Assembly (NCBI RefSeq): GCF_040712315.1
Contig: NC_134020.1
Location: 34,402,751-34,466,750, forward strand
DNA length: 64,000 nt
DNA from: Castanea sativa
Lineage: Eukaryota; Streptophyta; Magnoliopsida; Fagales; Fagaceae
Direction of reading: 5' to 3'
This document shows, in pieces, positions 1 through 13,309 of the stretch. The notes beneath the pieces were generated by a model. That model was not told the origin of the DNA. It was given only the letters and a program-made list of their open reading frames with translations, and did no database searches. Numbering within the stretch: the first letter of the stretch is position 1; every line of letters starts with the position of its first letter. Position numbers and translations under genes: made by a program.

Positions 1-2134
1 GCTGGGCCCTGGGTCTCCGTGCAAGAAGCATGGGCGAGTGGATTGGAAAAGTTTATAGGTGACAAACTCAAACTGTGGGAGAGAGAGACATAGCACATAC
101 AATAGTGACAATACAGAAAATAAGCCTAGAGGTACTGCAACAACATTCATTCATGACAAATTTAGAGTAATGTGAGGCCGAAGTTGTTAACTGTAGACAA
201 TAAAGTAGTCTCGGTGGTGGATATTACAGGAATTAGCAATTACATAACAATTCAACATTTGTAAAATTTATTAAGAAAACTGTTCTCGAGTCTCGACAAT
301 TCAACAGTAACCTGCGTCTTTGGCGCTGCTGCACTGCATAGCCCCCCCCACCCCCACATCACAGATTACACTCCTCTCTCTCTCTCTCTGTAGTATCCTC
401 TAATTTACTAAACCGTCCTTGTCTCTCTTTCTCTATATGAATTCTGAATTGTATGTTTCGTACTGAAATTTGCAGTACACGGGCATTCCATCATTAAAAT
501 ACAAGGCTTTTACCCCAATCAACTGTTATAGCGGGGAGCAGGGACAATATGGGCATTCTATTTACTCTTTGTTGTCACTTGTTAATTGGCAGTTGCTAAG
601 GTCTTTTGGGTTGGGTTGATCCGCGGGTCAACTTTTGTTTTTGTTTTTGTTTTTTTAAGAGAAATACTTGTTATATCATATATGCACACTGTTTTGAGAG
701 AGGGAGAGGCTTTCGCCAGTTCTACTGGACACATTAAAATATAGACACGTATTTAAAATTGGACAAGTGTCCACATTTTAACATGTTTAGTGAAATTGGT
801 CACTGGACACAAGCCCAACCCATTGAAAAATGCTGTGGTTGCAAATTTTTTTACAACTTGCTAAGTACCAAGTTGTGAGTGGTGGATAAAAATTAGTGAG
901 TTCATGGAGTCCACGTCTCTACCACTCACAACTCACCATGTGATTAGTTATAATAAATGTGGTGAAATTTTTTGTGACATTAATATTTCTCAACTGTTTT
1001 TACATACCACCAAAAACCGCAATTTTTTTTTTTTTTGGGTTGTGTAAAACTTTGTAAAATACTTTGTGTATAATAAATACAATCTTTTTTCAAATTTGAT
1101 TTCCTTGTTTGGGTTGGTTATTCTCATACTTCACATTTTTAGAATATCAAATGTCTATCTCTCTCTAGGGCAGTGATGCAAATCTCCCCAAAAAAATATG
1201 TGTAATGCATAATGATGTTCACCTAAATGCTTAAATATCATGATGCATGACACTTTTTTATTCTTTTTGTCTTTGTTAATCAAAAGAAATTGTATTTATG
1301 TATTGGGATATTTTTTTGTGACATTGATAATTTCAAACTATCTCTTTATTAGATTTTCTATAATTTAAGTTTTTTAATTAATAACTATCCTAAAAAAAAT
1401 TCTTAAATTATACAGCGTCCTACAGTAAAATGCAAATATATAACACCAATAATTGATTTGTCAATCTGTGATCTCCCTCCACTAGGTCCATCACCTACTA
1501 ACAATCTATCTATCATTGTATTTGACTATGACCTCGGGAGTAACATTCTTTATTCAAAACCCATAATTTGTGTGCTTGTTATTAATAACCTTTTTCTTCT
1601 TGTTTTCAGGAAATAAAATTTATGTAAAACAGTTAAATAAATTATAGTAACTCATTTATTCTATTTGTTTTTAGTCTAGATAATTTTTTGTATAAAATTT
1701 ATGTAATATGCTTGTAGCATTAATTGTTTCCTGTAACACATTCTCATATTTTTCAAAACTATTTTTTTTAAATTAAGGAAAAAAAAAAAACCACTATCTG
1801 CCTATGTAGTAATCCTACTATGATTATGTCTTTAAAGATAAATTTTGAGATGCTAGTTATTATTCTATTATTGTCAAAACTATTTCTTTCAATTTTGTTT
1901 TTATTTTGTGAAATCATTGGTGTAATGGCAAAAAAGCTAGAAATCACCCTTGTGGTCTTAAATGATGATTTTACTGTTTGCTATCACAACAAATTTGTTT
2001 AGAGATGAGAAGTCAAATATATTTTTTGATATCCAATGCAAAAACTAAGAAGGGTTATTTCATAGAATTGAATGAGAAACGGTATTTATTCCATTAATTC
2101 ATAGTTGGAAAATTGATTAAGAAAAAAACACAAG
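1..2134. other. Intergenic, no gene seen
   Basis: No exon chain or recognised protein is visible on either strand. The stretch holds a C-rich run at about 342-356, a short CT microsatellite at about 371-389 and A/T-rich DNA. Around 829-998 is a small MITE-like inverted structure with degraded ends. A 60-codon ORF at 1820-2002 has no recognisable composition or domain and is most likely chance. Confidence 0.5.
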
Positions 2135-2715
2135 TGTTGATCCTCGGGTCTAGTCCGAGGATGAGATTACAAAATGGATAAACTCTTTTTTTTTTTTTTT
2201 TTTTGACTCTCTCTCTCCTCCTCCCTCCTCTTATCTAGATCTTCTTCTTGCTTTTATATTCAACTACAATGTATCTGGATCCTACACTTGGAGGGTTAGG
2301 ATCACATTTCTAGAACTCTAGTCCCATTGAGAACATACCAGCAAGCTTTACGTTAAAATCTTAGCTGTGCTGCCATTGTTCATGGTCACTTTCTCATTAA
2401 TACGACCAGATGAGTGGTTGTCTTATATTTAATGCGGAGGGGGTGACTTCTATACCCTTATTTCTTCATCCTTATCGTATTTCGTGTCAAGTTTGCTTTC
2501 TTTCATTTTTGATGGTTTAACATTATGTCATTCATATAACTAGTGCTCATCCCTCGAGGTCCGAGGTATGTCCTCGGAACCTTCATCAAGTGTGCTACCC
2601 CAATCTCTTTTCGAATTGTGAGATCAACGCCCTAGATCAATTGTTGGATTCTAGCTCTTCAGAAATAACCTTGATTGCCTATTTAAATTGTTTTTGGGAT
2701 CCTCGTCCCCCCACA
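2135..2715 (+). mobile_element. Decayed solo-LTR-like repeat (TG...CA)
   Basis: The segment begins TGTTGATCCTCGG, runs through a CCTCGG/CCGAGG palindrome near 2141-2163, and ends CCCCCCACA. A CATTAATACGACC block near 2393-2407 matches related blocks at 5744-5761 and 52893-52910, so I group the three as one LTR family. The flanking pentamers do not match, so the target duplication has decayed or the limits are off by some bases. No internal retrotransposon ORF is attached. Confidence 0.45.
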
Positions 2716-3739
2716 ATTGGACTAGTGAATTATGAACTATAAATTTAAGAATTTATGTATTATTTAACTTTGAAACTAATACCTTTTTAATTGTTAAAGT
2801 ACAAAATTGAGTGAAGGATGTGATTTGATATAAAATTTGTTTTTGGTTCTTAATATATATACGGCCTTGGTTCGATTTTGGTCCCTTATATATAAGGTTG
2901 GTTTATTTTAATCCCTCAAAAAGCACCCCATGATTACGTTTCCTTTCTAAAATTTTGAGGCCAAATTTGCTTTTTTAAATTCGAGGACTAAAATCGAATT
3001 TGAAGGACAAAAATTATATCTTTCTTTGTTATGAATTTTTATTTTATATATCAATTATGTAATTTATCAAATGTAAAATTTGAGATTTAATAAAAGTTTA
3101 ATTGGAATTTGTGTGGTATGAAACACATAGAAATTTATTTTTTTAAGCAGTGTACCGAGTAATAAAGCAAATGGAAACTATAGCGCTGCAATAATTTATC
3201 AATTTTATGAATTCTAATAATTGTGTCTTTTTGGGCTCTTGTACTAATATTGTTGTACTAAAAGCATTGTAATTCAATTAATATTTTTTTGTGTTTCCAT
3301 AAATATAATTAGGGTTTAAATAATTTCTCTCTTAACTATCAAATTATCATAAAGATATTGTAATTGTGATTTGTGACCTCTTTTTGAACCATTTTGGCAC
3401 GGATTTGTGATTTGTAGAGAGTATTGGAAGTCAAAATCTACAAGAAGCTCCGTTTGAATATAAGATGATAAGTCATGATCTCTTTTTTTTTTTAAGTTTT
3501 TTTTTTTTTTCAAGAAGTTTTAAGTTTAATTAACAGCTGAAATGGCCCTTTCTTTCATGTTCGAGGATGGATTGGTACGCCATTATCATATAACAAACTC
3601 ATAATAAGAGCCTACAGTAAAAGGATAATTTTAGCCCATGACCATGAGTGGCAAATACATACTGATGGCAACATGACACCCTTAATTCGGTGACAAATGC
3701 AATGGACAAAAAAGTGGCAGCCACAGCTTCATTACTAAG

Positions 3740-3744
<5 letters not shown>

Positions 3745-3781
<37 letters not shown>
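3745..3781. repeat. TA dinucleotide microsatellite
   Basis: About 18 uninterrupted TA units. The ORFs crossing it in both directions read as alternating Tyr-Ile and are artefacts of the repeat. Confidence 0.95.
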
Positions 3782-3783
<2 letters not shown>

Positions 3784-3954
3784 CTTTTTTCTTTTTTATT
3801 AAAACAGTTGAAACCATAAGAGATGAATGGAGTTGTCATGGTGACTTCATTTTCTTGACATACCAATTTATATTTTTGTTATACATAAAGTGGGTTATAC
3901 TTGCTTTAAAAAAGGGTAGAGTATAGTGTATTTTATTAAAAAAAAAAGTAATGC

Positions 3955-4112
3955 TAACGAATGTCCTTAGGGTATTGATTAACAATCTGTTTTAGGAAAA
4001 TTTTGACACAATTTTTATGAGAAATGAAGAAAGCTGTCAAAAAATTAATTTTTTTTCCCATTAAAACTTTATTTAAATGAATTATTAACCAATACCCTAA
4101 GGACATTTGTTA
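3955..4112. mobile_element. Small MITE with ~30-bp inverted ends
   Basis: The left end TAACGAATGTCCTTAGGG is mirrored by a right end that reads, on the other strand, TAACAAATGTCCTTAGGG. The element is about 158 bp, A/T-rich and non-coding. The superfamily is not clear from the termini and I could not fix a target duplication. Confidence 0.65.
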
Positions 4113-5451
4113 TCATTTTTATATATATATATATATAAATCCGATTTTATTCTAGTCTATTTCAAACTTGAGAATTGGGATTCCCCGCCAAAAGGAGAAA
4201 CGGTTATAAAAAAAAAAAAAAAAAAATGGAGCCTCTAAATAGGCATTATTGAAAGAGTTTATTGGTTTTGACCCAAAAATCATCTTACATGGGGAGTGGA
4301 GAAGATTCCTATGCGAACATAAATGAGTGTTTTTTGATCAAGAGGAAGTTGGATAGCTTTTGGGAATGAAAGATATTCATATTTTATAGCGTTTGCTTAA
4401 GATAATTGTATCTTTTATCAGCAGATTAAAATATCAATTGATTTTTGATGTATGTGAAGATTAAACCTCTAGATCATTTATTCAAGTATTAAAAATTTTA
4501 TCAATTGAGCTAACTGGAACCTATAACTAATTTTTAGTTTTTATTATACTTTTTTTACCTTAAAAAATTTATAATTTCTGATCAGGAGCATTGATATTGA
4601 AGTTTAGAAATCCACTTCCTATGTGTCATATTCTTCTTCCCTCTTATCTCACTTTTTTTTTTTTTTTGTTGAGATTCTTGTCTCACTTTGTTACCATGCA
4701 ATCGTATTTACAATAATCGATAGTCACCCTCCCAACATGGCCACATGGAATTTTGATATTTTGCTTTACATCCTCTTGCTCTTTGTGTTTGGAAGTAATG
4801 AATGAATATGACGTTGAAAATGATCGTTGGAATATCTCATTCGTAAATTGGGTTACACATTTTGACATTCGGTGTCTGATTGCTCTTGTTCAACTAACAA
4901 CTAATAACAATAATTCTAGAGTGACAACATTTTTTATAATTGCCAAAGGGGTAGTTTTTATACAAGTACTCAACTCTCGTGAAAATTATTGTCTAATAGA
5001 AATTATTTTTCTATTTCTAGGGAGATTTAAATTTTATTTTTATAGTTATAATAAATTAATAATGGAGGTGAAATATTTGATTTTTGATTTTTTTCATAAA
5101 AGAAAACATGAAATATCATTAAGATATAAGACTCTTGAAATTTGTAAGGAGAGACTAAAATATGAAAGAAAAAGTGAAAATATAGTTTGAGAATACATGT
5201 GTTTGGAAGCAACTTGTTAAGGAAGTTACTCCTAAAAAAATTTAAAATCAATTGTTCTCCATTTTTAATCTTAACCTCTTGTAAGTGCACAATTTGAACC
5301 CGGACCTAAACGAGTGATGGACTCAGGCCCAAAAAGTCTTATACAATGAAATTTATAAAGCGTGAGTTTGAAATCTAGGCTTTACGTATATTGGACAACC
5401 AATAGGTAGACTAGATCGCCACTACCTACGCAATCAATAGATGAAAATAAC

Positions 5452-6073
5452 TGAAACTCTCCTCGGACGTAAGCCGAGGATCACTTGTATTGCCTTTCTT
5501 TCTTTAAACAAAAGATTATGACTGAAGATAATATGTACAGTGATTTTCCTATCTCTTCCTCTCTTTTTTCTCCGATCCCCCCTTTTTCCTAATGCCTCTT
5601 TTCTTTCTTATATCCCTTTTCTTCTCCCTTTCATCTTCCATGTGTACCACAGAATACCCAATTAGATACTTGTCCCATCCATCACCTTCTTGAAGTCTTC
5701 AAACAATAGCTGGAAGGCTGAACATTACTGTTCAGAGGTTATTTCTCCATTAATGCGGCCAAAGAGGTAGGTGCAGGGTCTTTAATACGGTGGTAACAGC
5801 CTTTTCCCTTGATATTTCTCATACGTTCTCTCTCTCTATAACTATGTGGAACACATCTTTACCCAACAAGCTTTCCAGAATTCTCTTCCTAAACATCATG
5901 ACGTGTCATACGATCTTCACTTGACTTAGCCGAGGAGATGCTTCTCCTCGGACAACCTTATCAACCTTTCTAGCAAGAGCTGGCTTGTGGGCCTCAAAAG
6001 CTCTGCTCAGACAGGATCACACCGCCAAATCAGACGTAAGGCCCAAATGTGTGTTCTGACCATTTTTACCCAC
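5452..6073 (+). mobile_element. LTR-like remnant related to 2135-2715
   Basis: It starts near TGAAACTCTCCTCGG with a CCTCGG...CCGAGG palindrome, carries a TCCATTAATGCGGCC block at about 5744-5761 and ends in ACCCACACA. It shares its layout with 2135-2715 and 52440-53256 but is strongly diverged from both. The two left copies are unlikely to be a pair flanking one element, because the 2.7 kb between them shows no gag, pol or primer-binding remains. Confidence 0.4.
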
Positions 6074-7167
6074 ACACCTCTAATTCACAAAGGTTAATGA
6101 AACTAATTAAAATATAGTGAACCTAAAATTATCAATATTCTTATTATTATTGACATTAATTTTTCTAATAACACATTTAAATAATTTTTTTTTAGTATTG
6201 CTTTTAAAAAATGATGGGAAAATTTTCAAGCTTCAAATTTTGGTTTCCTAGTTTAATTTCAGCTTAAAAAATGGGAGGGTTAGCGGGAAAAAGATTACCC
6301 TTACTCTTTTTTCTCACTTTTTCCTAACCTTTAAATTTACTTTTCCTTGGCTTCTCCAACTAGAATGTCACATATTTGAATCTCAACATGAAATTAAGGT
6401 TGTGAATGAGTCGATATGAGTATTAAAAGTTTAGACTAATTTATTTAATTTTATTTCGAATACGAATTGAGTTCAAGATTATCACCAAACAAGGTTATAT
6501 GTTCAAGATTTGTTCATTTTCTTATTAAACAATCTTGAGTTTCGTTCATCATCAATGGATCAAGTGCACTAGACTCAATATTTGTCCATTTCATGGTGTA
6601 CTTTGACACATGTTAACAAAAGTATAATATTATTAATAAAATATGCTAACGGGCGTTCGAATGCACTCGTTAAGAAAGAATCAAGCAAGTGCTATTATAT
6701 TGAGAATTCACAAAAACAAATAAACAATAGTTGATTGATTGTAATGAAAAACTCAACCTAATCAATCCATTTCGACACTCACCTATTTTTTTTTATAATT
6801 TAAATGAATAATAGTTTCATTACCTAGATATTATTCACTTGTCTAAGAGAATCATTTCTTTTTTTGGGTGAGAAACTTAGAGGAGAATAGTGGATACGTA
6901 AAGTTGCTTATTTTTCACCATACTGATGAGAGTGAATAAAGTGAGCGTCCACGCTTAGCTGAGTGCACGTGGGGATTGAATTCTTCTTTTTCCAAAAGGA
7001 AAGCTAGTTAACATTATGACACAGATACTGAAATGTCACACCAACATTTGTCGCTGAATATAATTAACCTCACTTTTATTAAAGGCCAATACAAGTGTCT
7101 TCTCTCACAGGGTTTATCCAAAAAATGAAAAATGTGTTTACTACTTCTCAACCACGAAAGAAAAAGA

Positions 7168-7187
7168 AAGAGAGAGAGAGAGAGAGA
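7168..7187. repeat. GA dinucleotide microsatellite
   Basis: A run of AG units followed some 60 bp later by a second impure GA tract. On the minus strand these read as CT-rich leader-like sequence, but no coding region is attached. Confidence 0.85.
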
Positions 7188-8678
7188 AACTGTGTGTTTC
7201 TGTGTATCCATAAAAAAAAAAACACTGCTATAGGCACAGTGTGTGAAGCAGAGAGAAAGAGAGAGAGATTAAAAAAAGGAAGTCCCTCGAGACTCATGCC
7301 GGCTACTTTCTGCTGCTCCCAATCACTGCTCGACAAACACAACTCAAATTTTTTTCTCTTTCTCTATTTATCACTGATTCTTTGTTTTTCTTTAATCAAA
7401 ATTTGTGTTTGTCCGGTGCATTGTTTTTGTTTGTTTATCTTTCTTCTTTAATTTCTAATCGCCCGCATTCATCGTACCCTTTCTCATATGTCCATGTCTC
7501 CCTAAGCCCAAGGCTTTATACGATGATGACCCTACTAGCCTACTAGCCTACTAGCTACTCATGCATGCACAAAAGTGTTGGTTGGCACACACTTGTCCAA
7601 AGTTGGTGAGAGATAATGTTCTTTACTAATGATAGTAATAATGTATGTGCTTTTGTTGCATTTCTTTTAGTAAATTTACTAATCTTATAGTATACCCATT
7701 CATTTGGTTTAGATAATGTGACACCAAAGATTATTACTATTAGCTGTTGTATTATATGTGCCTATAAAATTAACCCTAAAGATTGCATGTACGACCCCAT
7801 ATAACTAGGCTTGGACTAGCTTAGCTTAATAAAGCTAAACTAGTTTGGCTTATGTGCCTAAAAAAGGAGCCTATATACTCACTATAATTCCGAAAATAGA
7901 CCTCGTGGGTCCTATTTATGGGACAAATGGTATCCCCATGATTACCAACTTGCAATTGGAGTATCTTAGGCATAACTAAGTGCTTTTAACAAAGTTTTAT
8001 ATTTGACAACAACCAAAAAAAAAAAAGAGATCGAGGGTCATACACATTCATTTCATTAAAATTTTTTTTAAGGACAATACTTTACTAAGAAACATTATTA
8101 TAGATAAAAGATCTTGTGGTTTGGGGCTAAGATATGCTTTTAGTGCTTTCATTATCGCTAAATTATGATAAGGAAAGGGTTGAGTGAGAGGGACCCATAC
8201 CCGATCCATGTCTCACGGCTCATAAAATTCCTTAATTAACTCAAAACTCATATATTCTCTTCTCAAAATTGGTACAACACCATAATAAAAGAGTGGGAAA
8301 AAATATAAGGGGTTAATTGAGGCCCAATTTTGGAGATGAAAAGAGGTTCTACTGCTTCGGTTAACTTTTAAGTAAAATTTTTTTGGATTGATAACTTGGT
8401 GCTAGAGAACTGTTTTATTTTTGCATTTTGTTTTCAATTTTTGTTTTTTGTTTTTTGCGTTTTTTTTTTGGATACAAATCTTAAAGCCCAACTTCGGCCC
8501 AACTTATTTAATCCTCCTGAGTCCTGAGGGTCTCGAGCACAAACTAAAACACGTGTATGGTAAGGGCATTTTTGTAAACAGCATATTCTATTTTACATTT
8601 TTTTGGCCTTTTGCCCCTAAATTGTTTCTCTCATTCTTTTTTTTTTGGGTTTAATTTTTTTAATTTTTTTTACAGTGG

Positions 8679-8985
8679 ATTCAAGTAGTTTATTAGGCCT
8701 AGGTGTAATCTAAATTGTTAGTTCATGTTAGAAATACTAATTGAATTGTATTTCTCAAGAATTAAACCGTACAAAAGTGTATTTACATAGAAGACATATG
8801 AGTGTAGTACAAATATGTGTTACATAAGACAATTCAAGTAGTTTATTAGACCGAGGTGTAATCCCAATTGTTAGTTCATGTTAGAAATACGGATTGAATT
8901 ATACTTTTTAAGAATTAAACCGCATAGGAGAGCATTTATATAGAAGACATATAAGTGTAGTACAAGTACGTATATTACATAAGAC
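8679..8985. repeat. Two-copy tandem duplication, ~153-bp unit
   Basis: The unit beginning ATTCAAGTAGTTTATTAG occurs at 8679 and again at 8832. Both copies run through GTTAGTTCATGTTAGAAATA to ACATAAGAC. They differ by scattered substitutions, so the duplication is not recent. It is non-coding. Confidence 0.85.
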
Positions 8986-11754
8986 AAGAAAAGTGAGTTT
9001 TAAGTTGAAAGAATATGCACATATTAACAGTCCAATCAAATCCTGTATATAATTAATTATGTAAGTTAATTTCATACTCTGTAGAAACCACTCTAAGAGG
9101 CTCATAATATATATATATTTTTTTTTGGGTGGGTGGGTGGGTGTTGTTTTTGAGGGGTCAGTTTGCATTTTAGCGAGGAAAAACTAGCAAAGTCATTGTT
9201 GGTATGAATATTATGTTGCAGGAAACCAATTTCAATCATGGTTATTCCAAACCATTCTTATGTTTCCCTTACATGGAACCTAGAAGCTCCAAAATAAATG
9301 TGTTTGTGCCTGCCCCCTTAAAACTTACAAGTCCAAAAAATTGATGCCCTGAATTCCTAACACACAGGAAACTCTGACCCCTATCATGTGGCTATGTTTT
9401 TATAGCTAATTTGAGAGTGATAAATTTATATAAATTATATCTCTTAGCAACTTGCCAGAGGGGCAGTTGTAATATCAACCTCAACTACTAGACCCATAAT
9501 AATAACATCTTTGGGATATCTGACAATTGACAAATACTAAATTTCATCGTGGTATGTCAATAGGGTCATAATCATAAACTCGTAATAATCTCTATAACAA
9601 CAATTTGGTAGGGTCTCAAAATTATTTTTGTTTTTAGGGAAAAGGAAACCTAACAAAGCATAACTCGAACCCACTCGAACCAAGATCTAAGGGGCTTGTA
9701 TTAACAATATATATTTTTGTCTTACAAAGCTGATTTTTTTTAGAGAGTTTCAACCTATGACATCCACTTCTGATAATAGTTTTTTATCATCAGACTAAGA
9801 TGCTAATCGGTTTTTGGTGTAGGCGGAGATTGGACTTCAGATATCTTATTTTACCATCATAAACTTTACTAGTTGAACTAACTAGAACCTACTATAAAAT
9901 TGATGTTCTAAATCCCATGAACTTGGCAAAGGGAGCAAGTGATTTAAAAAAAAAAAAGTTAATGCCAAAAATAAAAAATACTTATTATTTATTTGCTGGA
10001 AATATATAATTCCTCTATGTATTTTATTTTCTTTCATGTCGTTTGAGGAAATAATTTTTTAATAAAGAAAATGGAAAATTTGAAAGTGTTTCTGTATATC
10101 CATATCCACGGTTTTTGGGCCGTAGTGAGCTAACAAGTGCACAGTGCACAGAGTTGAAGACTTTCGGTTTTTTGTCAACTTTGGCAGCAGGATTTAGCTA
10201 TGCTCTGGCAATAATGGGCCAATATGTTTGTGATCCTTTTTAAGAAGTGGGCTCCAGCTTTAATTTTTGTTTTGTCGAACTCGGACATGATAAGATCCAT
10301 TCACGAATTATTGGTGTTTGATTTAAACTGGGCCTGGTTTGAAACACGTGGCCTTTATCAAATTGTGTCTTATGTCTAAGGTTAAACTTTCAAAAATTCT
10401 AACATGCAAGTTTGTTTTGTTTTGTTTTATTTATTTTTTATTTTATTTTTATTACAATAAGCGAGGAGGGCAGATAGTATACAAACCTTGATTCTCCTCA
10501 TAACTCAATATGATATTTTTCGTTATTTTTTTCCGAATTTTTTTCAATCAATCAATAAATTTTAAAATTTTAGCTTGATATATTTCTGAATTATATTTTA
10601 AGAAATTTTGTCATTATTGGAGAGAGTTTTAACCCATCAATCGGTTTTTTGGTGTAGGTGGAGATTAAATCTCAAATTTCTTATTCAACCATTAGAGATT
10701 TACCAGTTGAGCTAACTGGAATCCATAAATTTTGTTACTATTGATATCGAGATATATGCAGTTGTTTTTTTTTTTTTTTTTTGAGATTCGATTTTTAAGG
10801 ATGTTAACATGTTTCTTTCGAGAACTAAAACCTTGATTTCATCGATCGGGTATATGCATAATAATATGGCGATCAAGTTTGGGCAATATGATGTTTGCAT
10901 ATGGCATCGTCATTCAATGGTCATGTCGTTTTGTGTTTACCATATTTTTTTTGATGTACACGTGGTATGTAAGTTGGGGAGCACAATGCGTGTGAGTGTT
11001 CCCCCAAATTGTCTTGCAACTTGTCTTGGTTAATTTAAATTTGGGTTTAATTTATATGAAAAATGTTATGTCTACGTCTCTTATGCAAATTTTTTTGTGC
11101 ATACATCCATCACTGATTTTGATTTAAAGTTAGATGCGACAAATGGAATCTTGGATTAGTCTACGGAAAAAAGTGTAAAAAAGAAGTGCTAGTTAGTCTA
11201 TAGGGAGCACCACTTATTTGAATGATTATGCGGCCCAAATTGACTGAGAGTTAATGCAGCAAGTTTATAAATGCAATAAACTTTATAATTTAAAAAAAAT
11301 GTTAAGGAGGTATATTATGATTGATATATATATATATAATAAAAGGGTAAAAATTAGTTCACATATCTTGTTATACACTATCTCGTACACACTTAAATTG
11401 CACATAAATCGTGATTTAAAATCAATTTTCAACTTGAAAATTGTGACTTTAAGTTATGATTTATGTGCAGTTTGAGTGTGTAAAATAAATACCACCCTAA
11501 TAAAAATTTGTGAAAATGATAGAATCATGTAAAAGTGATTTTGAGTTGACTACAACTTTTTTTTTTTTCCTTTGTTGGGTAAAACCAACTACAACTTATC
11601 ACTTTAGGAAGTTGTGAAAATAAAATTATGAGTTTTTTAATGTCTATAGCCGTGCTTTAGTTAATGAGCTGGTGCTACCATATATAATTGATAGATGAAT
11701 GCTTAGGCTAGCTCGACTCCATGAGTTTAGTTTGGGATTTTGGAGAGGATAAAA

Positions 11755-11947
11755 AAAGTGTTATATCCACAACATTTTTCTAATAAATTATAGGTAGTAA
11801 GTTGTGATTGGTTCTAATTTAAATCTCTAAGGCTACAATTGAAATTACTTTTTTGCCATTAATAATAAGTTAATAACCCGTAACAACTTGCTACTTATGA
11901 TTTATTGTTATGAAAATGTTGTGTACATAACATTTTTCTAAAAAAAA
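11755..11947. mobile_element. MITE, 'AACATTTTTCTAA' type
   Basis: The left arm (ACAACATTTTTCTAATAAAT) is mirrored by the right arm ending AACATTTTTCTAA, with TAGTAAGTTGTGATTGGTT in the left half and AACTTGCTACTTATGATTTA in the right. A sequence of the same design lies at 62886-63060. It is non-coding and the exact edges are uncertain. Confidence 0.6.
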
Positions 11948-13309
11948 ATAGGAGGGAGATTGAGATTTTCATCCACTTGGTATGGATGAAAACGAGAATG
12001 GAAAGTAAGGATGAGTTACATTCTCCATCTGGGCCTAGAAAATTTAATCCACCTCAGTTAGAGAGAAAAGATGAAGGAAGGAGCACAATTACAATTTTCT
12101 CCCCGATGTGATTCTAATATTCATTTGTAAAAAAAAAAAAAAAAATTATTGTAATAAAACTTTAAGTACTATAAAGATAAAAATAAAAGTAGTTTCTTAT
12201 ATAATAGTGGTATGATGTTTCTTTCATTCATCTTCTCTTCCCAAGTAAAAAAAAAAAAAAAAAGGAAAGATACACATTCTCTATCCTCCTTACTTTTTTT
12301 ATCCCCCTATCAAAGCACACATGAAGGAGTGGTTCTTTTTGTATGGAAGAATAAGCCTATATTTGTACCCCTAACTTTAAGCTTAATTCTTTGTTATCCT
12401 TGTGCACTAATGAGGAGTGAGAGCACATGACTCATGTCGCACATGCGAGTTTGATTGGTAGATTTATGTATACAATGATAAGTAACCTAACATTTTACAA
12501 ACTGTCAGTATGATTAGTTGTTATACACATGATCCAAGGAAAGATCATTGGCAATTTGCTAAATGAATCTTGAGATACATTTTGGGAATTGATGAATTGG
12601 GTTTGAGACTTGAGCAAAGATTGAAGATACACAATTGGTTAATTATGTTGACTCGGACTATGTAAGTGATCAAGATAAGTGTCATTATGTTATGGGCTAC
12701 TTGTGTTTACATTTGCAAAAGCATTGGTGAGTTTGGAACCTTGGAGGTCAATTCTACAGTCCACTATAGCATTGTCAACCATTGAGGTTGAATTATGTAT
12801 GGAACAATAAAAGCCAACGATTCTCATTTTTATCCCATATAAAAGTTTCATTTAGATTTTTATTGTTCCAATTACTTATTTGGAAATCTTTCTAAAATCC
12901 GTAATAGTTTTCACTACTAAACTTGTGTGGAAGTGCCATCCCACACATGGTTTTTTGTTTTGTTTTCTATTGTTGTTGTTGTTTTTATCTTTTATTTTAA
13001 TTATCATATTATCTTTGTTCCTATTATTTTTATTTGGTTAAAGATTTTCTTTAAAGCTAATAATACTTTTCACAATTAATCTTGTAAGGAAGGCCCTCTT
13101 GCACAACAATAACCAACTTTCAAAATTTTTTTTTTTGAGAAGAACTTTCAAATTTTATGTATACAAAGCTATTTTATGGATATTTATAATTAACAGATGA
13201 GCTGGTACATACATAAGCTGAACTTGGTCAAAAAAGCCCGCTCCGAATCCTCTAAATAGGCAATTCCGTTTTCATCATCTTGATCTTGTTGGCTTTCATT
13301 CTTTAAACC

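Larger units (their letters stand above)
2716..5451. other. Intergenic, SSRs and a MITE only
   Basis: No gene is supported. The stretch contains a TA microsatellite (3745-3781), a MITE (3955-4112), a poly-A run near 4207-4226 and AT-rich unique DNA. ORFs at 4623-4805 and 4753-5190 have no recognisable domain and A/T-driven codon content, so I do not call them genes. Confidence 0.5.
6074..13309. other. Intergenic, downstream of the MLO gene
   Basis: About 7.2 kb without a supportable gene. It contains GA-rich tracts (7168-7187 and about 7249-7268), a 153-bp tandem duplication (8679-8985), a MITE (11755-11947), poly-A and poly-T runs and AT-rich unique sequence. ORFs such as 7095-7451 and 10809-11033 cross low-complexity DNA or lack any recognisable domain. 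The right end is the 3' flank of the minus-strand MLO gene. Confidence 0.5.

Noticed and set aside
3599..3926. ORFs on both strands with Tyr-Ile repeats
   Set aside because: They are translations of the TA microsatellite and nearby poly-T, open in several frames.
2135..6073. One LTR retrotransposon with LTRs at 2135-2715 and 5452-6073
   Set aside because: The two LTR-like pieces are too different, their flanks do not match and no internal coding or primer-binding remains lie between them.
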